Below, in pieces: positions 45,289 to 54,186 of a DNA stretch of 64,000 bases; positions within the stretch are counted from its first letter, which is position 1; each line of letters begins with the position of its first letter. The DNA is taken from the NCBI RefSeq assembly GCF_001905345.1, contig NZ_LFBV01000008.1:1-64000 (forward strand), written 5' to 3'. Source of the DNA: Streptomyces uncialis. Its GTDB lineage: Bacteria; Actinomycetota; Actinomycetes; Streptomycetales; Streptomycetaceae. The notes beneath the pieces are model-generated. The model saw nothing but the letters and a program-made list of their open reading frames with translations. It did no database searches and was not told the DNA's origin. Position numbers and translations under genes: made by a program.

Positions 45289-47594
45289 GCGCCGTATGGA
45301 GAGCCTCGCGCGCGGCCGTGAAGCGCCGTCGGCTCCAGACCTTCGTCATCGGGCTCGTCGTGCTCTGCTCCACCACGACCGTCCTGCTCGCGCTGGCGCT
45401 GCTGAGCGCCGCCTCGGGCCCCTTCGACAAGGCCTACGCCGCACAGCGCGGTGCTCATACGGTGGCGGCCTTCGACACCACCAAGGTCTCGCAGGAGCAG
45501 TTGGCGCGGACTGCCCGGCAGCCCGGAGTGGAGGCTGCGGCCGGGCCGTTCGGGCAGGCCGTCGTCGACATCCCCAGGGACTGGCTCTGGATGGCGGGCG
45601 GCACCCTCACGGTGGTGGGCCGGGCCGATCCGGCGGGCCCCGTGGACCGGATCGAACTCCTTGAGGGCCACTGGGCCACCGCACCCGGCGAGATCGTCGT
45701 CAACTGGTCCGTCCAGGGCTCCCCAGGCCCCGAGCTGCTCGGCACCAAGCTGGAAACCCCCGGCGGAGCGACGCTGACCGTCGTTGGATTCGCCGCCAGC
45801 ATGAGCAAGTCGGGGAGCGCCTGGGTCTCGCCCGAGCAGATGGCCGCACTGCACCCGACCTCCGCCCAGATGCTCTACCGCTTCACGGACTCCTCGACGG
45901 AGGCCCAGCTGAGCGCCTCGCTGGCACGGGCCACCACGGGACTGCCCAAGGAATCGCTGACCGGCGCTCAGACCTACCTCACCCTCAAGCAGGCCTTCTC
46001 CGCGCTGGCCGACTCCTACCTCCCGTTCATCACACTCTTCGGCATCCTCGGCCTGCTCGTCTCCACCCTGATCGTCGGCAACGTGGTCAGCGGGGCAGTC
46101 GTCTCCGGGTACCGGCACATCGGGGTGCTCAAGGCCCTGGGCTTCACCCCCAACCAGGTCGTCGCCGTCTACCTGACGATGCTTTCCGTACCGGCGGTGG
46201 TGGGCTGCGTGCTGGGCACTCTGGTAGGCAACGCGCTGGCCGGGCCGATCCTGAAGGTCGCGTTCAGCGGCATCGAGGTGGGCCGGGCCTCGGTCGGCGG
46301 CATCAGTCCGTGGGTGTCCGTGGCCTGCCTAGTGGGCATGCCCGCCCTCGTCCTGCTGGCCGCGCTGGTCCCTGCCCTGCGCGCCCACCGGCTGCCCGTC
46401 GCACAGGCGATCAGCGCGGGCGGCGCGCCGCAGGCCGGGCGCGGGCTGCGCGTCCAGCGGCTGCTCGGCGCCACCCGGCTGCCGCGGCCGGTCAGTCTGG
46501 GCCTCGGCCAGCCGTTCGCCCGCCCTGGCCGCACCCTGCTGACCATGGCGGCCATCGTCCTCGGGGTCACCACGGTGACCCTGTCGACCGGACTGACCAG
46601 CACCATGGTGGCGTACGCCAATGTCGGGCGGGAGGACGGAGGCGCCAGGATTCACGTGACGACCGGGGGGTCGGGCAAAGACCGGACTCCGCCCCGGCTC
46701 AGTGACCCGCAGATCGAGAAACGGCTGCGGTCCCTGCCGGGCGCGGAGGGGGTACGGGCCCGCGCGCTGTCCCAGGCGAACATGACCGGGCAGACCCAGC
46801 CCGTCTTCGCCGACTTCTACCGCGGCGACGATTCCTTGTACGAGCACACCATCGTCAAGGGCCGGGCGCCGGCCGCGGCGGGCGAGATCGTGGCGGGGCC
46901 GGCGTTCCTGAGCCAGCGCGGGCTGAAGCTCGGTGACCGGGTCACGCTGGAGCTGAACGGTAGGAAGATCACCGCGACCGTCGTGGGTCAGCTCATTGAG
47001 GGTGACGCCCGTGCCTTGGAGGCCACTTGGGAGAGTTTCGCCCAACTCGCACCGGACGCCCACGCCACCGAGTACACGGTACGGCTCGCCTCCGGCGCCG
47101 ACGCGCGTGCCTACGCTGAGGCGGTCGCGGCGCTCGACCCGGGCCTGCACGCGTCGGTGATGGACTCCGGCAACGCCGGCACCGCCACCGTCATCACCTT
47201 CTCGACCGTGTTCACGGTGCTGCTGACGCTCGTCGCGTCGCTCGGTGTCTTCAACACCGTTCTCCTGAACACCCGTGAGCGGCGCCGGGACCTGGGCATG
47301 CTCAAGTCGATCGGGATGACACCCCGGCAGGTGGTGGTGATGACGGTGACCTCGGTCGCCGGGCTGGGCGCGGTCGGCGGACTGCTCGGCATCCCGCTCG
47401 GGATCGTGGCGCACCGCCTCGTCGTGGACCATGTCGGGGTGGTCGACTTCCCCGCATATATGAAGGACGTGTGGCACGCGCCGCAGCTGGCCGCGATGCT
47501 CCTGGCGGGTGTGGCGATCGCGGTCCTCGGTGCCCTGGTCCCGGCCCGGTCGGCGGCCCGGATGACCGTCGCCTCGGCGCTGCACACCGAGTAG
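45285..47594 (+). CDS. FtsX-like ABC permease
   Basis: The 769-residue protein has the duplicated layout of large FtsX/MacB permeases: an N-terminal membrane segment (about 20-45) and a 200-residue extracellular domain. Three membrane segments (about 250-390, with GYRHIGVLKALGFTPNQVVA) are followed by a second N-terminal segment near 420 and another extracellular domain. The last three segments (about 630-760) contain RRRDLGMLKSIGMTPRQVVV. It exports or mechanically transmits energy to an envelope substrate, probably a peptide antibiotic or lipid. It is translationally coupled to the ATPase and followed by a hairpin at 47631-47653. Confidence 0.9.
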   Translation: MSAVWRASRAAVKRRRLQTFVIGLVVLCSTTTVLLALALLSAASGPFDKAYAAQRGAHTVAAFDTTKVSQEQLARTARQPGVEAAAGPFGQAVVDIPRDWLWMAGGTLTVVGRADPAGPVDRIELLEGHWATAPGEIVVNWSVQGSPGPELLGTKLETPGGATLTVVGFAASMSKSGSAWVSPEQMAALHPTSAQMLYRFTDSSTEAQLSASLARATTGLPKESLTGAQTYLTLKQAFSALADSYLPFITLFGILGLLVSTLIVGNVVSGAVVSGYRHIGVLKALGFTPNQVVAVYLTMLSVPAVVGCVLGTLVGNALAGPILKVAFSGIEVGRASVGGISPWVSVACLVGMPALVLLAALVPALRAHRLPVAQAISAGGAPQAGRGLRVQRLLGATRLPRPVSLGLGQPFARPGRTLLTMAAIVLGVTTVTLSTGLTSTMVAYANVGREDGGARIHVTTGGSGKDRTPPRLSDPQIEKRLRSLPGAEGVRARALSQANMTGQTQPVFADFYRGDDSLYEHTIVKGRAPAAAGEIVAGPAFLSQRGLKLGDRVTLELNGRKITATVVGQLIEGDARALEATWESFAQLAPDAHATEYTVRLASGADARAYAEAVAALDPGLHASVMDSGNAGTATVITFSTVFTVLLTLVASLGVFNTVLLNTRERRRDLGMLKSIGMTPRQVVVMTVTSVAGLGAVGGLLGIPLGIVAHRLVVDHVGVVDFPAYMKDVWHAPQLAAMLLAGVAIAVLGALVPARSAARMTVASALHTE

Positions 47595-47630
47595 ACCACC
47601 CGTCAGCACCAGCCTCTGGAACCAGCCCAG

Positions 47631-47653
47631 GCCGGCTGACGACGTCAGCCGGC
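47631..47653 (+). terminator. Hairpin behind the ABC permease
   Basis: GCCGGCTGAC pairs perfectly with GTCAGCCGGC around a 3-nt loop, 37 bp after the permease stop codon. Confidence 0.7.
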
Positions 47654-47659
47654 TGGCTC

Positions 47660-47940
47660 TACGGATACGCCCGTGTGCTGCTGACCGTCGCGGGCGACAG
47701 CACCGCCGAAGGCCAGCTGCTGGGCTGCACGGTCTCCTTCATGTCCGCGCGGAACCACGCCGCCCCGTCTTCGGCAACCCCGCCCACTGGGCCGCCGGCC
47801 TGCCGGACAAGTCCCGTAGTACCCGGCACAGTCCGGAGCGGATCACCGTTGCCACCGAGGAGGCATTCCACCTGCGCTTCCTCGTCCAGAGCGCCGTGCC
47901 CGAAGCGCAGATGCCCGGCCTGCCGCTGCCCAGGCCCTGA
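47660..47940 (+). pseudogene. Possible gene remnant next to the recombinase element
   Basis: Two plus-strand frames give protein-like stretches without starts: WLYGYARVLLTVAGDSTAEG, and, after a shift near 47765, VFGNPAHWAAGLPDK with ERITVATEEAFHLRFLVQ ending GLPLPRP at 47940. The pieces could be one frameshifted gene of unknown family cut by the insertion of the recombinase element. I cannot name it. Confidence 0.3.
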
Positions 47941-48036
47941 CGCCGGCCGTGGCTCCAGGCGCCAGGACGGGGACGGTGACGGCCTCCGTCCGGGCGCTGG
48001 AAGCCCGGCTCCGATTAGCGAGGCGAGCACGGCCGC

Positions 48037-48618
48037 TCAGCTGCCGCCGGTGTGTTCCAGCAGTTGTGCTTCCAGTTGGGCGATGCGGCGGTCCTGGAAC
48101 CTGTTGTTCGTCCGGGCCGCCTGCAGTCGCTCCTCCATCTGCCGCTGGTCCTGGGACAGTTGCTGAACCCGCTGTTTGAGCTGCGCGTTCTGCTCGACCA
48201 GGCGCGTCACCGACTCGTCCGACCAGCCGGCCTCCAGGTCGCGGATCTGACCGAGCAACTGGCCCATGCGGGAGCGCTGTCTTCTGATCTCCGCGTGTGC
48301 GGTCTTGAGCCCGTCTTCGGCGTTGAGCGCGCGTTCACGCCAGGCCGTCTCGGCCTCGCTGCCGTGATGCCGCTCTGGTCGGCCGGCTCCTTCGCCCCGC
48401 TCCCGTGCGGTCTCGATCAGGCTCCTGGCCTCGGGGTTTTCGTAGAGGAAGGTGCGGGAGACGCCCGCCTTGCGGGCGACGGCCTGGAAGGTGACTGCGG
48501 TGTGTCGGTGCCGCAACTCGGCGACGGTGGCTTCGATCCGCTGGAGCATGTCCTTGACGCGGCGTTCTCGGGCGGCCAGGGCGGCGGCCGTGCGCGGCGG
48601 GGAGGCCGGTGCGCTCAT
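48037..48618 (-). CDS. TnpC-like accessory protein (DUF6262)
   Basis: The 193-residue protein has a helix-turn-helix-like N-terminal third (RRVKDMLQRIEATVAELRHR, FQAVARKAGVSRTFLYENPE) and a long coiled coil with AEIRRQRSRMGQLLGQIRDL and VEQNAQLKQRVQQLSQDQRQ. This is the DUF6262 layout of proteins encoded behind Tn554-type recombinases, where TnpC influences the orientation and efficiency of transposition. The ATG at 48618 overlaps the stop of the second recombinase. The gene ends about 100 bp from the remnant at the left flank. Confidence 0.85.
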   Translation of the reverse strand: MSAPASPPRTAAALAARERRVKDMLQRIEATVAELRHRHTAVTFQAVARKAGVSRTFLYENPEARSLIETARERGEGAGRPERHHGSEAETAWRERALNAEDGLKTAHAEIRRQRSRMGQLLGQIRDLEAGWSDESVTRLVEQNAQLKQRVQQLSQDQRQMEERLQAARTNNRFQDRRIAQLEAQLLEHTGGS

Positions 48619-51212
48619 GCCGACCGCCTCTCCTCGGCGTCGCCCTCGTCATCGTGCTCGGCCGTGTCGTCAGCGGCGGCAGCGAGATCAGTGGCCTTGA
48701 AGCCGATGTTCCACAGGCGCTCGAAGTAGTCCTGGGGCCGTCGAAGGTCGAGCGCCAAGGCGTCCTCCAGTAACCCGAGTCCGGCCAGGGCCCGCTCCAG
48801 CCCGTCGATGGCCTTGGCGGTCGGTGCGAATAGCTCATGCAGGTAGTCGGCGGTGCGGTCGTCTGGAGCACGCTCGGCGACGGAACCCCAGTGCTCGCGT
48901 TTGCGGCGCCAGTAGAGAAGGTCGGCGCCGGACATGACGAACTTGTCGCAGTTCTCGCAGTCGAGGTTGAACGGGCAGGCCCCGCCGTCGACTACGGGCT
49001 GGAAGGTGCAGAAGCCGCCTTGGGCCGGCGTGCTGCGTCGGGAGAGGTCCACGGCAAGCGCCTCGGCCTGGCGGCGATCCAGCGGCGTGACCGGGCCGGA
49101 GAGGAGTTCTCCCGGATTGGGTGCCCCGGGGCCGGCGACCCAGATGTGCTGCAGCACGTCTTCGATCTCGGAGACCGCGACTTTCGCGTAGTGCTCGGCC
49201 ATCCGGTCGGAGACCTGGCCCAGGTAGCGGCGGATGTGCGAAAGGGTGGCTCCGTGTCGCAGCAGGCGGGTGGCCAGGGTGTGTCTGGCCTGGTGGGCGA
49301 CGTACTTTCCGAGTTCGAGGTCTTGGATCCACTGTCTGAACTTGCTGTTGAACCACGTGTAGGACAGGGGTGTTTGTCCCTCGGGGTTACAGACTGGCGA
49401 CGGGAAGAGCGCCAGGGCGGCTCGCTCGTCCGCCCCCGGATAGCGGCCGGAGTGACGCTCGGCGAACCATGCGCGGGTCTTGCGCTGGCGGCGTTGGAGC
49501 ATGACGTAGACCGGCTCGGGGATGCGGATGGCCTCGTCATAATTGCCGACCTTGGTCTGGTCGTGCCAGAGCATGGGCAACCCGTTGTATCGGCCGAGGC
49601 ATTCCAGCTTGAGCTCGATAACCTCGCTGGCTCGCCGCCCTGTTGCGACGATGGTCTCCCACATATCCCGCAGCCCGCGGTCCTGCGGGTCGTATGCCTC
49701 GGCCAGCCGCCCCAGATTCGTCTCATCCACGACAGCCTGTGCCACCTCGTCGGGGAAGGGGTGGCGGCTTCGCTTGGGTGCGACTCCCCCGTAGGGCACG
49801 GCGGTGATGAAGCCCCGATCCAACCCAAGGAGATCCGCCTCTCCTGAGTCGAGGGCGAAGCGGAGCACTCGGCGGCAGTGGTTGAAGACTTCCCGGCGGG
49901 CCGAGGCAGACATGATGACCGGGCGATCATGAGCTCCGCGCCTGGCGAGGGAGGGCAGACCCTTTGATTCCCGGCGCCGGACGTCGGCGACGAACTGCTG
50001 CATCTGGTCCGGCTGCAGTTGGGCGGGGTCGTGGCCACCGCCGGTGGCCACGAGTTCCAGGAAGGTGCTCAGTTCGGCGCAGGCTCGCTGGGCATGGTCG
50101 AGAAAGAACCCGGTACGCGGGCATTGAGGGGAGCGCATCCGGTCCGCCAGGTACTCCCACGCGAGGTCACGGAGCCAGCGTTGCGTGATTCTGGTGAGAT
50201 CGAAGCGGCTGGAGCGCGTGGGGAACCGGTGCCCGAAGTGCTCCGTCTCGATAAAGCCGGCCTCCTTGGTCTCCGCCGGAGTCACGTAGATCAGACGCAG
50301 GTGGGTTTCCATCTCGTGGACAACAGCGCGGTGGTCCGCACGCACCCCCGTGACGTCGGCCTCCAGGAGCGAGTTGACGGCCTGTTCTCGGCAGAGGTCC
50401 ACCAGGTCTTGAATCCATGCGAGGTTCCACCACCGTCCGCGCACGTATCCGTGGGCATGCAGGCTCCATTGGAATTCGGCCCGGGCCAGAGGGCGAAGGC
50501 CGCGCAGGTTCACCTGCCCCGATTGCCGCAAGGCTCGGGCCGTCGCGCACCAGCGGAGGAAGACCGCGTGGTCGGCGTACTCGACGGGGACATCACGCCC
50601 GGCCTTTTCGTAGGAGATGAACGATCCGGCGGGCAGTCTCGCCTGACCCGGGCTGCCCCCGCGGCGATAGCGGTCGGCGTGGACGGTGCACAGCCCCAGG
50701 GCAGACTCCGCGAATTCATCGCAGACCGTGACCTTGCACTCTCCGTAACTTACGTAGGGAGACTGCGAGGCCAGCCACCGCTCGAAGGTGATGTCGTTGG
50801 CGCTGCGTACCCACTGATTGCGGTGCCTCTGGCAGAGCGCCAACTCCCGGTTGAATGCGGGGCGCGTCCGGCAGATCCGGCACACCACGGACGCAATCGT
50901 CGCGGGGCGCGGCTGCAAGGGCTCTGCGGTGCGCACGAAGTCGCCTCTGTCCGCCCCTTCCTCACGAGCTACCCGCCACTCCTTGCCGTGCTCTGGGCAT
51001 AGATCCGCTCTTGAGTGCCGGGGGCGTTCGCAGGCGAGCACCGAGCAGAACCACGGGTAGACCGGGTGATCAGCCGGGATCCTGATGATCTCCTTGCTGA
51101 AGGCCGGATCGCAGTCCGGACCGTTGATCAGAGCGGTCAACAGCTCCAGCCGGTCTCGAACCTCGCGCCGGCGCGGATCTGGCTGCCGAGATGCCAGTTC
51201 AAGATGCGTCAC
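48615..51212 (-). CDS. TnpB-like tyrosine recombinase
   Basis: This unusually long 865-residue recombinase has three Cys/His clusters in the N-terminal 200 residues (CSVLACERPRHSRADLCPEH, CRICRTRPAFNRELALCQRH, CKVTVCDEFAESALGLCTVH). A core-binding part follows, then the catalytic domain. Its active-site residues are R in GRRASEVIELKL, the box HQARHTLATRLLRHG and the nucleophile Y in DRMAEHYAKVA. A further Cys cluster (CPFNLDCENCDKF) lies behind the catalytic domain. It starts with GTG at 51212, overlapping the first recombinase. The zinc clusters may help bind the transposon ends. Confidence 0.87.
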   Translation of the reverse strand: MTHLELASRQPDPRRREVRDRLELLTALINGPDCDPAFSKEIIRIPADHPVYPWFCSVLACERPRHSRADLCPEHGKEWRVAREEGADRGDFVRTAEPLQPRPATIASVVCRICRTRPAFNRELALCQRHRNQWVRSANDITFERWLASQSPYVSYGECKVTVCDEFAESALGLCTVHADRYRRGGSPGQARLPAGSFISYEKAGRDVPVEYADHAVFLRWCATARALRQSGQVNLRGLRPLARAEFQWSLHAHGYVRGRWWNLAWIQDLVDLCREQAVNSLLEADVTGVRADHRAVVHEMETHLRLIYVTPAETKEAGFIETEHFGHRFPTRSSRFDLTRITQRWLRDLAWEYLADRMRSPQCPRTGFFLDHAQRACAELSTFLELVATGGGHDPAQLQPDQMQQFVADVRRRESKGLPSLARRGAHDRPVIMSASARREVFNHCRRVLRFALDSGEADLLGLDRGFITAVPYGGVAPKRSRHPFPDEVAQAVVDETNLGRLAEAYDPQDRGLRDMWETIVATGRRASEVIELKLECLGRYNGLPMLWHDQTKVGNYDEAIRIPEPVYVMLQRRQRKTRAWFAERHSGRYPGADERAALALFPSPVCNPEGQTPLSYTWFNSKFRQWIQDLELGKYVAHQARHTLATRLLRHGATLSHIRRYLGQVSDRMAEHYAKVAVSEIEDVLQHIWVAGPGAPNPGELLSGPVTPLDRRQAEALAVDLSRRSTPAQGGFCTFQPVVDGGACPFNLDCENCDKFVMSGADLLYWRRKREHWGSVAERAPDDRTADYLHELFAPTAKAIDGLERALAGLGLLEDALALDLRRPQDYFERLWNIGFKATDLAAAADDTAEHDDEGDAEERRSA

Positions 51213-52432
51213 GCCTCCTCACCCCAGACCTTCTGCAGGGCCCGGGCGAAGTCGGGGTCGTGGACGTCGGCGTGTGCGTAGATCTCATCGACCGTGCTCG
51301 CCGATGCCCAGCCGCCCGCCTCGCGGGTGACCACCAGGTCACCGCCGGAGGCATCGAGAACGGCTGTGGCGAACGAGTGCCGAAATCCGTGGGGCTTGAC
51401 TCGGCCGAGCTCGGCCCGGTCCCCAGCCCGACGCAGCATGCCGCGTGCGGCGTCCGTGCTCCACGGCTGGCCTTGGCGTGGGCCATGCTGCTGGACCAGC
51501 AGCATGCCGTGCCCGGCGTCGCGGGGATACTCGCAGGTCATGTACTCGAAGTAGGTGTGGATCATCGCAGGGCTGACCCGTCGGATCAGCCCATCGCGCA
51601 CCACGCCCTCGTCGATGGACCACTCTGCCTTCGTCTTCGCGGCGGCCCGATTCGGGTTCGCGGGCCGGTGCACGACGTGCACGTGCGGAGAGCGGCACTG
51701 GCCGCAGGCCGCCTTCTCCCGAAGATGCAGGTCCGCTTGATGCAGGCCGCACAGTTCACCGATGCGGAAACCGCCGTCCGCCAGCCACGTCACGACCATC
51801 CGGTCTCGCGCGGAGTTCACCGCCTCCATGAGGATCTGCTTCGCGCCCTCGGGGGCCATCTTCGGGTGGCGACGACGTACCTGCTTCGGAGTCAGCGGGT
51901 TCTTCGGCAGCTGCTTCTGCGTATGTCCGAGCAGCGCCCGATTGCGGTCCTGGCGCGTCGGCAGCCGGCTTCGATCCAGCCGCTTGCCCAACTCCTCGTT
52001 GATGCCCAGCCCAGAGACGTGCAGGTAGAAGCCCTTCAGGCAGGACGCGGCCAGCTTCAAGGCCGAGTGTCCGTACGGCCGCTTCCCCGTCCGCCACGGC
52101 TGTCCGTACGGACCCGGGACCTTCGCCCCAACTGCACCCATGTACCGGTACAGGTCATCGAGCGTCACCGAGGCGAGCGTCAGGCCCTCGTGCACCAGCC
52201 ATCGCAGGTGGTCCACCAACTGGAAGGCGTACGTGCGGTCCGTCCCGGGCTGACGAGTCCGAAGGAAGCCGTCCGCTTCCCGGTGGGTCGCGCCCTCCGG
52301 CCACAGGATCGTGTACGCGAACGTGCCGTCCGCGAGCTCCAGCTCCTGTACCCGTAGATCATCAATGACCAACTTCCCATCCACACAAGCCTCCTGGCGC
52401 ACATTGACCACGTCGCGTACATAGGCGGTCAA
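51209..52432 (-). CDS. TnpA-like tyrosine recombinase (integrase)
   Basis: The 407-residue protein has an SAM-like N-terminal DNA-binding part (about 40-160, VDHLRWLVHEGLTLASVTLD) and a catalytic domain. R is in ADGGFRIGELCGL, the box is HGFRHSFATAVLDA, then GGWASASTVDEIYAHADV supplies W and the nucleophile Y. It is the first gene of the three and lies closest to the element end, as TnpA does in Tn554. A TTG at 52432 is the most upstream start; GTGs about 24-33 nt downstream are equally possible. It shares the GTGA overlap with the next gene, so all three are expressed together. Confidence 0.87.
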   Translation of the reverse strand: MTAYVRDVVNVRQEACVDGKLVIDDLRVQELELADGTFAYTILWPEGATHREADGFLRTRQPGTDRTYAFQLVDHLRWLVHEGLTLASVTLDDLYRYMGAVGAKVPGPYGQPWRTGKRPYGHSALKLAASCLKGFYLHVSGLGINEELGKRLDRSRLPTRQDRNRALLGHTQKQLPKNPLTPKQVRRRHPKMAPEGAKQILMEAVNSARDRMVVTWLADGGFRIGELCGLHQADLHLREKAACGQCRSPHVHVVHRPANPNRAAAKTKAEWSIDEGVVRDGLIRRVSPAMIHTYFEYMTCEYPRDAGHGMLLVQQHGPRQGQPWSTDAARGMLRRAGDRAELGRVKPHGFRHSFATAVLDASGGDLVVTREAGGWASASTVDEIYAHADVHDPDFARALQKVWGEEA

Positions 52433-52470
52433 CGAGTACGCCAGGACTTAGGGCACGGTCACGGCGAACG

Positions 52471-52563
52471 TCACGAACACTCGGATAGCCGGTCGGTAAC
52501 CTCAAGTTCGAGCGTCCGGATACCCGCGAGCGATTCCGCGGCGGGTTCGACGGCCAGGGTCAT
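52471..52563 (-). CDS. Short ORF resembling the leader of a modified-peptide precursor, possibly truncated
   Basis: A 30-codon ORF reads MTLAVEPAAESLAGIRTLEL followed by EVTDRLSECS, behind a strong ribosome-binding site (GGAGGGAAAGGG). The LxLxV element after a Pro/Ala/Glu-rich leader resembles the F-x-L-D leader of FxLD-type RiPP precursors, but the core peptide expected after it is missing. The last codons (CTA, TGT) are rare in Streptomyces, and the ORF ends 39 bp from the TnpA start. A precursor gene cut by the recombinase element is therefore possible. The peptide is too short for certainty. The adjoining 52564-52951 holds no gene. Confidence 0.35.
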   Translation of the reverse strand: MTLAVEPAAESLAGIRTLELEVTDRLSECS

Positions 52564-52951
52564 TTCCCTTTCCCTCCAGTGCTGTTGCGGGTCGGGCCGG
52601 TCGGGTATGCGTCCTCCCGCCCCTTGTCGTCACGACGGGGCCGGGCGATCCGTCACCCGTACGTCTGCGGTACGGGCTGCCCGGAGCGGCACGCGTGGCG
52701 GAAGGCCGGTCCGGCGAGGTGCCGGGGACTTCGTTCACCGCTTGCCGTTCGAGCAGGGGCCCCGGTCGTCCATGCGGGCGGGCGGGACGACCGGGGCCGG
52801 GAGCGGTGCGTGTCCGCTCCCCTTCCCTCGGACCTGTGGGGCCGACCGCACGGGTCCGAGGGGGTTCCGCTCCGTGCTTTCCTCCGCGACGCCGGGGGGA
52901 CGCCGCAACACGGAGCGGTGGTTCAGGGGTGGTCCGTCCGACTGCCGGACC

Positions 52952-53239
52952 TCAGTGGAGCCGGGCGGACCGGTGACCGCCGGGTTCCCCTCGGCTCCGC
53001 GCGTTCACCTCGCTCAGGGCGGGCCGGAGCTGGTCCGCCACCGTGGCCGGCCGAACGTCAGCACGCTCAGAGCTCCACTCGACGCCACCCCGGGGCGGAC
53101 GGAGGAAGCAGCGCCCGTCCACAGCGTCCGCGCCGGTGTCCATGACCACCCCGAGGGCCTGCCTGCACGTGTCGAACACCAGCTGACCCAAGTGGATTTT
53201 GGGCCATTCGCCGTCTGCGGTTACATTCCCGTCGGACAT
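52952..53239 (-). CDS. Small hypothetical protein divergent from the XRE regulator
   Basis: The 95-residue protein begins MSDGNVTADGEWPKIHLGQL and continues with RQALGVVMDTGADAVDGRCF and RPPRGGVEWSSERADVRPA, a small beta-barrel-like pattern common in Streptomyces next to XRE-DUF5753 genes. An unconserved tail (GEPGGHRSARLH) follows ALSEVNARSR. Function is unknown. It shares a 104-bp divergent spacer with the XRE gene, so both could answer to the same regulator. Confidence 0.65.
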   Translation of the reverse strand: MSDGNVTADGEWPKIHLGQLVFDTCRQALGVVMDTGADAVDGRCFLRPPRGGVEWSSERADVRPATVADQLRPALSEVNARSRGEPGGHRSARLH

Positions 53240-53343
53240 CGACCACTCCTCTCCGTAGCGCCTTCGCTACCGGGCGGATTCAGAGTGGACTACGGTCAGA
53301 ACCGGATCAACGTGGCTGTACAGACAGATCAGTTGGGGGACGG

Positions 53344-54186
53344 ATGGTGAACCGCAAAGACTTGAACCCGGACGCATCGCCACAGGCAGCGTTCGGCGCA
53401 CGTCTCCGCAGCTCACGCGAGGCACACCGCTGGACACAAGAAGGGCTGTCCGAACGCATGGGCGTATCCAGCGGTCATATTTCGGGCGTTGAAACAACTC
53501 GCAAAACACCGTCCTTGCACTTCGCGAAGGCTGCCGACTCCGCCTTCGGGCTGCTGGGCACCGATGCCACGTTCGAACGCCAGTGGCACGAGATGCAGCA
53601 CGGCAGCTTGTTGGAGGGCTATCCGGAGTACGTCGGCTACCAGAACCGTGCAGCAGAGATTCGACTGTTTGAAACGGGAGTCATCCCCGGACTGCTTCAG
53701 ACACGGGAGTACGCATCCGTGCTGGCGGACGCCGCAGTACAGCGAGGGGACGTCACGCCTGAACAAGCGACTGAACGCGTCAACGTGCAGATCGAACAGC
53801 AAGCCACGCTTGCACGGACGCCCCCGCCGCTCATCTTCGCGGTCCTGGACGAGAGCTGTATCCGCAACCCCATCGGCGGGGCCGAGGTCATGGACCGGCA
53901 GTTAAGTCGGCTCCTGGAGTTCGCCGGACAGGCGAGTACCTTTCTCCAAATCGCCCCGTACTCCATGGCGGAACGGAAGCCATTCAGGCGACTGGTCTAC
54001 CTCCTGACCATGCCTGACCGGTCTCTGATGTCCTACGTGGAGTCCCAGACCCAAGGGCATCTTGACCGTGAACTGTCCTCCGTACTCCCGCTGGTGAGGA
54101 ACTACCATCAGCTTCAGATCGGGGCTGCCTCTCAGGCGGATTCCATCGCCATGATCGAAGATCTACGGAAGGGCACTCTGCGATGA
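53344..54186 (+). CDS. XRE-family regulator with DUF5753 (WhiJ/Scr1-like)
   Basis: The 280-residue protein has an N-terminal helix-turn-helix (residues 15-70, FGARLRSSREAHRWTQEGLS and GVSSGHISGVETTRKTPSL) and a C-terminal DUF5753 domain. The latter shows AAEIRLFETGVIPGLLQTRE, FAVLDESCIRNPIGG and LLTMPDRSLMSYVES. Such regulators pair with DUF397 proteins in Streptomyces, and some pairs act in differentiation or as toxin-antitoxin-like switches. The ATG at 53344 follows GGGGGACGG. Its stop overlaps the first DUF397 gene as ATGA. A TTA codon (53902-53904, codon 187) makes translation potentially dependent on the bldA tRNA. Confidence 0.92.
   Translation: MVNRKDLNPDASPQAAFGARLRSSREAHRWTQEGLSERMGVSSGHISGVETTRKTPSLHFAKAADSAFGLLGTDATFERQWHEMQHGSLLEGYPEYVGYQNRAAEIRLFETGVIPGLLQTREYASVLADAAVQRGDVTPEQATERVNVQIEQQATLARTPPPLIFAVLDESCIRNPIGGAEVMDRQLSRLLEFAGQASTFLQIAPYSMAERKPFRRLVYLLTMPDRSLMSYVESQTQGHLDRELSSVLPLVRNYHQLQIGAASQADSIAMIEDLRKGTLR

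Larger units (their letters stand above)
48037..52470 (-). mobile_element. Tn554-like element with three overlapping recombinase genes
   Basis: Two tyrosine recombinases and a small accessory protein are joined by GTGA and ATGA overlaps in the order long known from Tn554 (tnpA, tnpB, tnpC). No cargo gene is present behind tnpC, so only the mobility module is seen. The left boundary is uncertain (between about 47654 and 48037). The right boundary probably lies within 52433-52500, where a short peptide ORF with unusual end codons begins. Tn554 relatives insert without target duplication, so ends cannot be read from inverted repeats. Confidence 0.7.

Noticed and set aside
52564..52951. A gene in the gap between the short peptide ORF and the small protein at 52952
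   Set aside because: Open frames exist on both strands, but none shows Streptomyces codon bias with a start signal or known motifs.
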